Below, piece after piece: positions 19,268 to 25,924 of a stretch of 64,000 nt of DNA. Below the pieces are notes generated by a model. It was not told the DNA's origin. It saw only the letters and a program-made list of their open reading frames with translations, and did not search any database. The position numbers were made by a program, and so were the translations under genes. How positions within the stretch are numbered: position 1 is the first letter of the stretch; the number at the start of each line of letters is the position of its first letter. The DNA is from Sulfurospirillum sp. (GTDB taxonomy: Bacteria; Campylobacterota; Campylobacteria; Campylobacterales; Arcobacteraceae): the NCBI GenBank assembly GCA_030491005.1, contig JAKZMJ010000001.1, forward strand, positions 186,001-250,000, in the 5' to 3' direction.

Positions 19268-19832
19268 ATTAATCTAAAAAAGGGTTAATTCCCCGTACCC
19301 TTGGGTCGTTAACAAGTTAGCTATAATAGAGATATGAGAGATGAACATATATATAAAAGTCATAATAAGACTTTACTACTATATCATTTGGTATTTCCAG
19401 CTAAATATAGAAAAAAAGTATTTGATAATAAAATAGATAAAAAACTTAGAGAAGTATGTATTGATATATCTCAAAGATATGAAATTGTATTTGTAGAAAT
19501 TGGTAATGATGAAGATCATGTACATTTTTTAGTTCAAAGTGTACCAACAATATCTGTAACTAAACTAGTAACTACAATAAAAAGTATAACAGCAAGAGAG
19601 ATATTTAAACAATTTCCTCAATTAAAAAAAGAAATGTGGGGTTCAAGTCTTTGGACAAGTGGATATTATGTAAATACAGTTGGACTCTACGCAAGTAAAG
19701 ATACAATTAAAAATTATATTAAAAATCAAGGCTCAAATGAAAAAGAATATGTCAAAATATATGATGGACAATTAAAGTTTGATTTATAGAAAAAGATACC
19801 CCGTACCCTTGGGTCGGTGGAGCATCATTTCA
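19268..19832 (+). mobile_element. IS200/IS605-family element, copy 1
   Basis: The stretch shared with copy 2 runs from about ATTAATCTAAAAAAGGG to GGAGCATCATTT. Both ends carry the imperfect palindrome CCCCGTACCCTTGGGTCG, the subterminal hairpins recognised by Y1 transposases. Only tnpA is present, no tnpB. The element sits inside the composite transposon. Confidence 0.88.
19334..19789 (+). CDS. tnpA: IS200-type Y1 transposase TnpA (copy 1)
   Basis: HUH-superfamily single-strand transposase of 151 residues, normal length for the family. The HUH motif is HVHFLVQ (about 62-68); the catalytic Tyr lies in the segment WTSGYYVNTVGLYAS. A -10 element TATAAT sits at 19322-19327, only seven bases before the ATG, so the mRNA may be leaderless. 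It differs from copy 2 by one residue (Thr versus Ile after SVP). Confidence 0.95.
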   Translation: MRDEHIYKSHNKTLLLYHLVFPAKYRKKVFDNKIDKKLREVCIDISQRYEIVFVEIGNDEDHVHFLVQSVPTISVTKLVTTIKSITAREIFKQFPQLKKEMWGSSLWTSGYYVNTVGLYASKDTIKNYIKNQGSNEKEYVKIYDGQLKFDL

Positions 19833-19835
19833 GGT

Positions 19836-19857
19836 AGTGTAAATTTATATTTACACT
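19836..19857. terminator. Hairpin downstream of the relaxase fragment
   Basis: AGTGTAAAT (19836-19844) pairs perfectly with ATTTACACT (19849-19857) around a 4-base loop, just past the relaxase stop on the minus strand. There is no clear T-run. The sequence also resembles the IS256 end at 15988, so it may be a terminator or an IS relic. Confidence 0.4.
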
Positions 19858-20088
19858 CTCTCTATCGACATACTTCGGCTCTTTCTCGTTGCCTATGTAT
19901 TTTAGGTTTAGCTACTATCTGATTATCTTTCTCTAGTTTAGGGATACGCTCCTCAACTATCTTACATCTACCCAATAACTTTTTATTAATAGGCTGATTC
20001 TCTAAAAACTTATCTATTTCTATCTTGGTTTCTCTCGTAATATTTGACTTAAATGATTTATCAAGAACTTTTCTAACCTTATTTATAA

Positions 20089-20376
20089 TTATTTCTCTTG
20101 TATCTCGATATAGTTCTTTAAGTCTATTTCCAATTCTTGAAAGTCTATTAATTGGTCTTGCATGGTCTGCAACTTTTGCCAAATTAACTCTTGATTGTTC
20201 GATAAGCTTTTGTTGTTCTCCTCGAATTTGTCCAGCTCGTTCTTGAAGCTCTGTGCCGTCTTTTCTAAGTGTTTGATAAACTCTGATTCTTGTTTGTCTA
20301 ATCTCTGCAAAAGTTCTATGTTTAACTTTTCGCTCGTTTGTAATTCTTGCGATAATTGATTCTCTAGTGCTGTCAT
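20089..20376 (-). CDS. MbeD/MobD-like coiled-coil protein nested in the relaxase gene
   Basis: A 95-residue, strongly heptad-like protein starting MTALENQLSQELQ, similar in style to the short MbeD/MobD mobilization accessories of ColE1-type plasmids. It starts directly after the stop codon of the preceding gene fragment, with GGGGAAATAA upstream as a Shine-Dalgarno. It is entirely within the relaxase fragment in another frame. Both frames look protein-like, as expected for real overlapping genes. Confidence 0.6.
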   Translation of the reverse strand: MTALENQLSQELQTSEKLNIELLQRLDKQESEFIKHLEKTAQSFKNELDKFEENNKSLSNNQELIWQKLQTMQDQLIDFQELEIDLKNYIEIQEK

Positions 20377-20500
20377 TTATTTCCCCTTTATTTCCCAAAA
20401 ATAAAATGTCGTGTTTGCTTCCTCTTGGTATTGAACTGTTATTGTAAAGTATGTCACTATTGCTATTACTGATATTGTTCCTATCACTCCCATTACTAAC
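20377..20500 (-). pseudogene. 3' end of an MbeB/MobB-like gene, cut by IS481
   Basis: Forty codons are open from the IS481 junction: a hydrophobic segment (VMGVIGTISVIAIVTYFTI) followed by a short polar tail ending EIKGK, with the stop directly before the nested coiled-coil gene. A C-terminal membrane segment fits MbeB-type proteins. Too short for sequence-based proof. Confidence 0.45.
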
Positions 20501-21593
20501 TGTCCAGTTTCACCACGTTATGGTTGCCTAGTTTCATAAATAAGAAAGTGATAGATTAAACAACATAAGTGTAAAATCTTTACAACACATAAGGATTTAA
20601 AATATGTCACAAACCTATCACTCTAATGCTAGAACAAACCAGCACATAAGAGAAATAATACAGAAATCTAATTTAACAAATGTTGAATTAGCAAATAATT
20701 ATAATCTAAATATTAAAACTATCTCTAAATGGAAAGATAGGGATTTTATTGAAGATAAAAGTTCAAGACCACATAATATAAAAACAACTTTAACATCTTT
20801 AGAAAAAGAGTTAATAAAAGTAGTTAGGACAATGACTTGGATGGAACTAGATGACCTAGTAGATACAATGGTTGATATTATCCCAAATGCAAATAGAAGT
20901 AATATCTATAGAACTCTAAAAGCATTTGATATAAATAGAGTCCCACAAGAACAAAAAGAAAAAGCAAAGAAATTTAAAGAATACGAACCTGGATATTTGC
21001 ATATAGATGTAACCTATTTACCAAAGTTTGATAAACAAAAGTTTTATCTATTTGTAGCAATAGACAGAGCTACAAGGCTACTATATTACAAAGTATATGA
21101 AAACAAATCATCTAATAATGCAGTTGAATTTCTAAAAGTTTGTAAAGAGTTTTTTCCTTTTTACTTAACTCATATTTTAACAGATAATGGATTGGAATTT
21201 ACAGATAAATGGGCAAGAGGCAAAGGAATTGTAAGTGGTAATCACAAGTTTGATGTAGAATGTAAAGAAGATAGTATAGAACATAGACTAACAGCTCCAT
21301 ATACACCACAAACCAATGGAATGGTAGAAAGAGTAAACGGAACTATTAAAAATGCTACAATCAAAGCCCAAGACTATGAAAATATAGATGATGTTAAAAA
21401 AGATTTAAATAAATTTTTGATATACTACAACTTCAATAGAAGACATGGTTCTTTAAGAAAAGAATTGAAAGTCAGAACTCCATTTAATGCAGTTCAGAGT
21501 TGGTTTCAAACGAAACCTGAAATATTTAAGATTTTACCAGATGTGTTTGAAAGATATTGTTTTTGGAATGGTACAACGTGGTGAAACTTGACA
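20501..21593 (+). mobile_element. IS481-family insertion sequence, copy 2
   Basis: Same terminal repeats and orientation as copy 1, with 103 bases before the transposase in both. 1093 bp because of one extra base near the right end. Right-hand member of the composite transposon; followed by the second ACTTAT at 21594. Confidence 0.93.
20604..21584 (+). CDS. IS481-family transposase (copy 2)
   Basis: A 326-residue DDE transposase identical to copy 1 except for a few substitutions (for example LVDTM versus LTDTI near residue 86) and a different last stretch after PDVF caused by a 1-base difference. The catalytic D, D, E are intact. Either copy could drive movement of the whole unit. Confidence 0.94.
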   Translation: MSQTYHSNARTNQHIREIIQKSNLTNVELANNYNLNIKTISKWKDRDFIEDKSSRPHNIKTTLTSLEKELIKVVRTMTWMELDDLVDTMVDIIPNANRSNIYRTLKAFDINRVPQEQKEKAKKFKEYEPGYLHIDVTYLPKFDKQKFYLFVAIDRATRLLYYKVYENKSSNNAVEFLKVCKEFFPFYLTHILTDNGLEFTDKWARGKGIVSGNHKFDVECKEDSIEHRLTAPYTPQTNGMVERVNGTIKNATIKAQDYENIDDVKKDLNKFLIYYNFNRRHGSLRKELKVRTPFNAVQSWFQTKPEIFKILPDVFERYCFWNGTTW

Positions 21594-21886
21594 ACTTATG
21601 GGGTAAAAAGTATCCAAATATTACTGTTTCTTGGACAAACCACTGGAATGAATTAGCTACTTTTTTTAAATATCCTCAATCCGTTAGAACTTTAATTTAT
21701 ACCATAAATCAATAGAATCACTAAATGCCACTATAAAACGAAAGACAAAATCTAAAGGTTCATTTCCTACAGTTGAATCAGCTTTTAAACTATTATATCT
21801 ATCAATTCAACAGCAACAATTAAAATGGGAGGCAAGTAGAGTTAGAGGCTGGAATGAAATTTATCCTCAACGAAGTCATATTTTTT
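21594..21886 (+). pseudogene. IS256 transposase, 3' half
   Basis: Begins with the second ACTTAT and reads LWGKKYPNITVSWTNHW, ELATFFKYPQSVRTLIYTIN, then after a frameshift IESLNATIKRKTKSKGSF and SAFKLLYLSIQQQQLKWE, ending RGWNEIYPQRSHIF. This is the IS256 C-terminal region with the catalytic Glu segment (IESLN). It completes the 5' half at 16020-16495. Confidence 0.88.
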
Positions 21887-22013
21887 AGAGAAATTGTGTC
21901 AAAATACGAGAAGTAATTAAAAGAAACTGGTGGGTTTACACAGTTTATTTTACACTCTCACAGTTTATTTTACACTCTCATAAATAAATAAGGGAGTGTT
22001 AGAATACCAAGTC

Positions 22014-22826
22014 TTACTTTGTTTTAGCTATACGAAAACCATTATTGTAGTAATGACTATCAGGTTTTACATCATAACGAACGGTATTACTAACATACCT
22101 AGCAATATTGAGCCAACTACCTCCACGAAGAACCTTGCGATTTTTATCGCAATTTTCAGTATATGTTTTTGTATAACAACTACTAGTCCACTCATATACA
22201 TTTCCATACATATCATAAAGTTTAAATTTATTTGGTTTTTTCTTCCCTACTGGATGAGTTTTATTTCCACTATTCTTAGAATACCAAGCATAATCTTTTA
22301 AATTAGATTCTATTTTACCAAAATGCCATTTTGTTTTTGAACCAGCTCTTGCACTATATTCCCATTCTTCTTCTGTTGGAAGTCTATATTTATTTGTATT
22401 TTCTTTTTTATTTAGTTTTAGTATAAACTCTTGTGCATCATAATAGCTTATATATTCAACTGGATTATTTTTACCATCATATCCTAATTTTTCTTTTGTA
22501 AAAAAAGACGGTCTTTCCTTCATTATTGAATAGTATTGCATTTGTGTTATTTTTGTTGTGGCCATATAAAAATTTCTTACTTTTACTTTATGTCTAGGTG
22601 TTTCATTTATATGTATATAATTATTTTGTTTTACACAATTACTAAGCTTATCTACTGATAAATTATTTTTTTGGCAATTTAAACTATTTATAGCTGTACC
22701 CATCATAAAACTTCCACCTTGTATTTCTACAAACCTTATGCCAATTGAGTTTGTAAAATTTTTCGAATGTAGTATGGTTGAAACCAATAATATAGTTAAT
22801 AAAATACTAGATGATGGCTGTTTCAT
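22014..22826 (-). CDS. Secreted SUMF1/FGE-sulfatase-domain protein
   Basis: A 270-residue protein with a signal peptide (SSSILLTILLVSTILHS) and a formylglycine-generating-enzyme-type domain: FVEIQGGSFMMGT, ETPRHKVKVRNFYM, NPVEYISYYDAQEF, YRLPTEEEWEYSARAG, LYDMYGNVYEWTSS, LRGGSW and a terminal NGFRIAK. The Cys pair that does catalysis in true FGE, after RGGSW, is absent (RGGSWLNIARYVSNTVRY). This is therefore one of the many non-FGE SUMF1 proteins, perhaps a binding domain or another C-H/C-S enzyme. Its promoter and RBS region (CTCCTT on this strand) is homologous to the one in front of the gene at 14475. Confidence 0.85.
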   Translation of the reverse strand: MKQPSSSILLTILLVSTILHSKNFTNSIGIRFVEIQGGSFMMGTAINSLNCQKNNLSVDKLSNCVKQNNYIHINETPRHKVKVRNFYMATTKITQMQYYSIMKERPSFFTKEKLGYDGKNNPVEYISYYDAQEFILKLNKKENTNKYRLPTEEEWEYSARAGSKTKWHFGKIESNLKDYAWYSKNSGNKTHPVGKKKPNKFKLYDMYGNVYEWTSSCYTKTYTENCDKNRKVLRGGSWLNIARYVSNTVRYDVKPDSHYYNNGFRIAKTK

Positions 22827-22834
22827 TATTTCTC

Positions 22835-22945
22835 CTTGTTTAATTAATATACGATATATCTTATTTTATAGAATAATTTAGCATTTTTTTCAAAAAAAAA
22901 CAAGTACTTAAATATTTGTTAGAGAGTAACAAAAAGGTTAGAAAC
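22835..22945. repeat. Inverted, diverged copy of the hxlR divergent promoter
   Basis: Read on the plus strand, this matches the reverse complement of about 14360-14470. Long shared blocks include TTTAATTAATATA, TTTAGCATTTT, ACAAGTACTTAAATATTTG and GTAACAAAAAGGTTAGAAA. The central block holding one TTGTTATTAAG half-site is replaced. The element thus places an HxlR-type promoter in front of the SUMF1 gene, while the hxlR coding sequence beyond it is not recognisable. Confidence 0.8.
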
Positions 22946-23039
22946 GATATATAAAACATCAACTTATTAAAAAATATACTTACATAAAAATTTAGATGAA
23001 GTTCAATAATATAGTATTAAAAAGAATTTTCTGGATTAT

Positions 23040-23294
23040 AAACAAGAAGAAAAAATGTCTATTTTGTGAAAATAAAAATGATAAAAAAAAACCAAATAAA
23101 GAATTATTAAAAACTTTTGATAATATTAAAACAATCATTCCTGTAAAAAACATAAAATTCCTTTTGAACAAATAGAGGAGCTATTAATTCAAGCAGATAT
23201 GGAATATAAAATTGGCGAAACACAAGAGGCTTTAATCAAGTTCTCCCCTGATGATTTTGTAGATGCACTATTAGATGAGATTTATCAAGAATAA
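23040..23294 (+). pseudogene. ftsY remnant (diverged 5' piece joined to an identical 3' end)
   Basis: About 23097-23210 matches codons near the start of the ftsY NG domain (IPVKK-IKFPF, EELLIQADMEYE), roughly 80 % alike and containing a frameshift. It then jumps to the last 84 bases of ftsY, identical to 12419-12502. The G1 to G4 GTPase motifs are deleted, so it is nonfunctional. It forms the left flank of repeat copy 2. Confidence 0.88.
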
Positions 23295-24847
23295 TTATGC
23301 GAAAAACCATATTTAAACATATTAATTTAGGAGAAACCTTACCTATTAATAATGTTCATTCTGTTTCTGTATCTATGCCAAAATTACAAGATGTTATTGA
23401 TTATGAGAAATTAGTTCCTAAGGTACTTGATAAAATAAAAAGTGCCTATCCTCGATTTATGATACACCCATATTTAAAAATACTTGCAAATTTTATTAAA
23501 GATAAATATAATATTCCAAATGATTATGAAGTAGTATTACTAAATTCAAAAGAAGATGTTCAAATATTTAGTAAAACATATTATATTAACAATAAAATAG
23601 ATATCAATGAACCTTTTGGAGTGATTTTACTTATAAAAGATACTTGTCAATTACAAAAAGTATTATCTTTTATTCAGTATATAGGATGTAATTTATCTTC
23701 AAGATTTGCCGAAGATTATTTGTACAAAAATAAACTAATAAACACTATACAAAAAGAAATAAGTTTAGATAAAAATATAGCAAAAAACTCTTTGTTAAAA
23801 TATTTATCATCAATATATGAACAAAAAATTGAAAATATTTGTTTAACTCCTTCTGGAATGAATGCAATTTATTGTGTATTAAAAGCTTTGAAGAATATTC
23901 AAAGAAGAAATTCAAGAAATATTTTTATTCAATTTGGCTGGTTATTTTAGACACCATGAATATTATAAAAGAATTTTATAATGAAAACAAAATATTTTAT
24001 GATATTGATAATCTTGATATCTTAGAAGATTATTTAAAACAAAATGGTTTTAATGTTTGTTCTATTATTACAGAAATACCTACAAATCCTTTATTACAGT
24101 GTGTTGATTTAGAAAGATTAAAACAACTTTGTATTAAATATAATATTCCTTTAATAATAGATTGTACTATTTCAACACCTTTGAATATTGATTTTAAAAA
24201 ATATGCTGATATTTATATTGAATCTTTAACAAAATTTGCCTGTGGAAATGCAGATGTACTAATGGGTTGTTTTATTCTAAATGAAAATTCAAAAATATCT
24301 CATATAAAAAATGAATTTTTCAAACATACTTCTTTGCCATATATAAGAGATATTCAACGCTTAGCTTATGAAATACAAGATTACAAAGTAAGAATATCGC
24401 AAATAAGCTCAAATACAGTAAAACTAATCAAATATCTAAAAAAATGTTCTTATGTTAAAAAAGTTTATCATTGTATGCAAGAAGAGAATAAAGACAACTA
24501 TAAAAAACTTATGAGAACCAATAAATCATATTCTGGTCTTATTTCTTTAATCTTTACAAAAGACTTTAAAAGTGTTTATGATAAATTAAATTTTCCAAAA
24601 GGTCCTAGTTTGGGTACAAATTTTACACTTCTTATGCCTTATGTTTATCTTGCTCATTATGATTTAATCATTTGTAAAGAAGGTCAAGAATTATTAAAAA
24701 TGAATAATATTCCTATTGATTTATTAAGAGTATCTGTGGGTACTGAAAATATTGATGATATTATTGGTGAATTTAAAAGAATAGAAAATTTATTGTAAAA
24801 TAAGACAATCGTCAAATTGGTGTTTCTTTAGGGTCTAACATTTCTTT
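23211..24847 (+). repeat. Copy 2 of the 1.64 kb direct repeat
   Basis: Matches 12419-14056 with an offset of 10792 bases, changing to 10791 after a 1-base deletion near 23946. A substitution at 24551 changes Ser to Ile in the product. Left flank: diverged ftsY. Right flank: diverged hxlR 3' end. Confidence 0.93.
23297..24798 (+). pseudogene. Frameshifted second copy of the Cys/Met-type PLP enzyme gene
   Basis: Same start and stop as the gene at 12505 but one A is missing in GGTTATTTTAG (near 23946), so the frame breaks after residue 216 (FIQFGWLF). The remainder, including the Schiff-base Lys segment ESLTKFACG, is readable in another frame from about 23950. Otherwise only one residue differs. 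The break is recent; a short PLP-domain protein could still be made from an internal start, but an active full-length enzyme could not. Confidence 0.9.
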
Positions 24848-24890
24848 TCCCAAGCAAATAACATTTTAAAATTGAAAAAAGTCTTTTAGC
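24799..24890 (-). pseudogene. Remnant of the hxlR 3' end
   Basis: Matches 14008-14100, identical to about 24847 and then diverged with several small deletions (CAAGCAAATAACATTTTAAAATTG versus the intact version). About 25 codons of the C-terminus remain. Marks the right edge of the duplicated locus. Confidence 0.8.
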
Positions 24891-24900
24891 TTAAAAACTA

Positions 24901-24940
24901 TGATATACTTCTGATATATCACTGATATTTATTGTATAAT
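24901..24940 (+). promoter_or_regulatory. Promoter of the hydroxyproline operon with three TGATAT repeats
   Basis: TGATAT occurs at 24901, 24912 and 24923, exactly 11 bases apart; the middle one is part of the perfect palindrome TGATATATCA (24912-24921). A good -10 element, TATAAT, follows at 24935-24940. The phasing on one face of the helix suggests a regulator site, possibly for the GntR protein at 36080. Confidence 0.55.
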
Positions 24941-24969
24941 ATTAATTAAAAAAATTAAAAAGGAAAAAA

Positions 24970-25872
24970 ATGACTTGTAATTTTATTGGAGTATATCCAG
25001 CAGTAACAACAAAGTTTAACTCAAATGACGAGGTAGATTATGATGCTTGTATGAAAGGCGTTCAAGCACAATTAGATGCAGGAGTTCATGGTATCATTTT
25101 AGGTGGGACATTAGGAGAAGCTAGTACTTTAAGTGCATTAGAAAAAACTACACTTTTAGAAACTACAGTTAAGTATGTAAATGGTGCAGTTGTTGTATTA
25201 AACATAGCAGAACAAACAACCAAAGATGCTATACAAGTAGCAATTAAAGCTAAAGCTTCAGGAGCTTCAGGGCTTATGCTTTTACCTCCCATGCGATATG
25301 CAAGTGATGATAAAGAAACTCTTACTTATTTTAAAGCAATAGCAGATGCAACTAATTTACCAATTATGATATATAATAATCCAGTTGATTATAAAGTTGA
25401 AGTTACACTTGATATGTTTGAAGAGTTAAAATCTTGCCCTACAATACAAGCTGTAAAAGAAACTACTAGAAAAATCTCAAATGTTACGAAGATGATAAGT
25501 AGATTTGGAGATAGATTTAAAATAATGTGTGGAGTTGATACTTTAGGTTGTGAAGCTCTTATGATGGGGGCTCATGGTTGGGTTGCTGGTCTTGTTTGTG
25601 CATTTCCAAAAGAAACAGTTGCTATTTATGAATTAATAAAACAAAATAGACACGCCGAAGCATTAGAGATTTATAGATGGTTTTTACCATTATTAGAACT
25701 TGACATTAATACAAAATTAGTGCAAAACATAAAGTTAGCAGAAAGTGCTGTTGGACTTGGAAATGAGTATGTTAGAGAACCAAGACTTCCATTATACGGA
25801 AAAGAAAGAGCTTGTGTCCAAGCTATTATAGATACAGGTATAAAAAATAGACCAACACTGCCAAAACTATAG
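24970..25872 (+). CDS. DapA/NAL-family lyase, probable 1-pyrroline-4-hydroxy-2-carboxylate deaminase
   Basis: TIM-barrel class I aldolase-type enzyme of 300 residues. Seen are the N-terminal VYPAVTTKF, GTLGEASTLS, the Tyr in PIMIYNNPVDY and the Schiff-base Lys in IQAVKETTRK. On fold alone it could be dihydrodipicolinate synthase or another lyase. The following 2-oxoglutarate semialdehyde dehydrogenase, 4-hydroxyproline epimerase and D-amino-acid dehydrogenase point to deamination of 1-pyrroline-4-hydroxy-2-carboxylate to 2-oxoglutarate semialdehyde. First gene of the island, RBS AAAAAGGA. The specific activity is inferred from context. Confidence 0.8.
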   Translation: MTCNFIGVYPAVTTKFNSNDEVDYDACMKGVQAQLDAGVHGIILGGTLGEASTLSALEKTTLLETTVKYVNGAVVVLNIAEQTTKDAIQVAIKAKASGASGLMLLPPMRYASDDKETLTYFKAIADATNLPIMIYNNPVDYKVEVTLDMFEELKSCPTIQAVKETTRKISNVTKMISRFGDRFKIMCGVDTLGCEALMMGAHGWVAGLVCAFPKETVAIYELIKQNRHAEALEIYRWFLPLLELDINTKLVQNIKLAESAVGLGNEYVREPRLPLYGKERACVQAIIDTGIKNRPTLPKL

Positions 25873-25924
25873 AACATAAATTAAAGAAGAGAAAAATATA
25901 AAAATATAGAACAAAGGATAAAAA

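Larger units (their letters stand above)
19862..20500 (-). pseudogene. C-terminal fragment of a ColE1-type mobilization relaxase (MobA/MbeA)
   Basis: The frame is open from the edge of IS481 copy 2 to the stop at 19862, about 212 codons, rich in Arg, Lys and Glu as relaxase tails are. Another gene (20089-20376) is nested wholly inside it in a second frame, preceded by the end of a third gene. This is the layout of ColE1-type mob regions, where mbeB and mbeD lie inside mbeA. No catalytic Tyr/His motif is present, because the N-terminal part was lost at the IS481 junction. The call rests mainly on gene architecture. Confidence 0.62.
16496..21593 (+). mobile_element. IS481-bounded composite transposon, 5.1 kb
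   Basis: Two directly oriented IS481 copies (16496-17587 and 20501-21593) enclose a 2OG oxygenase gene, an EamA transporter gene, an IS200 and the tail of a plasmid mob region. The outer flanks share ACTTAT. The inner flanks (ATCCTA after copy 1, ACTAAC before copy 2) match neither each other nor ACTTAT, as expected if the whole unit moved in one event. Insertion was into an IS256 transposase gene. The mob tail suggests the unit came by way of a mobilizable plasmid. Confidence 0.82.
15988..21979 (+). mobile_element. Decayed IS256-family element, split by a composite transposon
   Basis: Ends are GAGAGTGTAAATATAA at 15988 and its approximate inverse TTTATTTTACACTCTC ending at 21979; the right end is present twice in tandem (20 bp unit). 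Flanks read ATAAATTA on the left and ATAAATAA on the right, a 7/8 match to the 8 bp duplication typical of IS256. The body is the transposase pseudogene halves at about 16020-16495 and 21594-21886, separated by the 5.1 kb transposon at 16496-21593. Confidence 0.82.

Noticed and set aside
20025-20246. 73-codon plus-strand frame opposite the mob fragment
   Set aside because: Antisense to two frames that look like genuine nested mobilization genes; no motif or RBS.
21938-21979. Tandem 20 bp repeat as a possible CRISPR or iteron start
   Set aside because: Only two units with no spacer; they are duplicated right ends of the IS256 element.
23839-24798. A separate 319-residue PLP protein starting at 23839
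   Set aside because: Its first 35 residues are an out-of-frame reading of the upstream half. It is the 3' part of the frameshifted PLP gene copy, not an independent gene.
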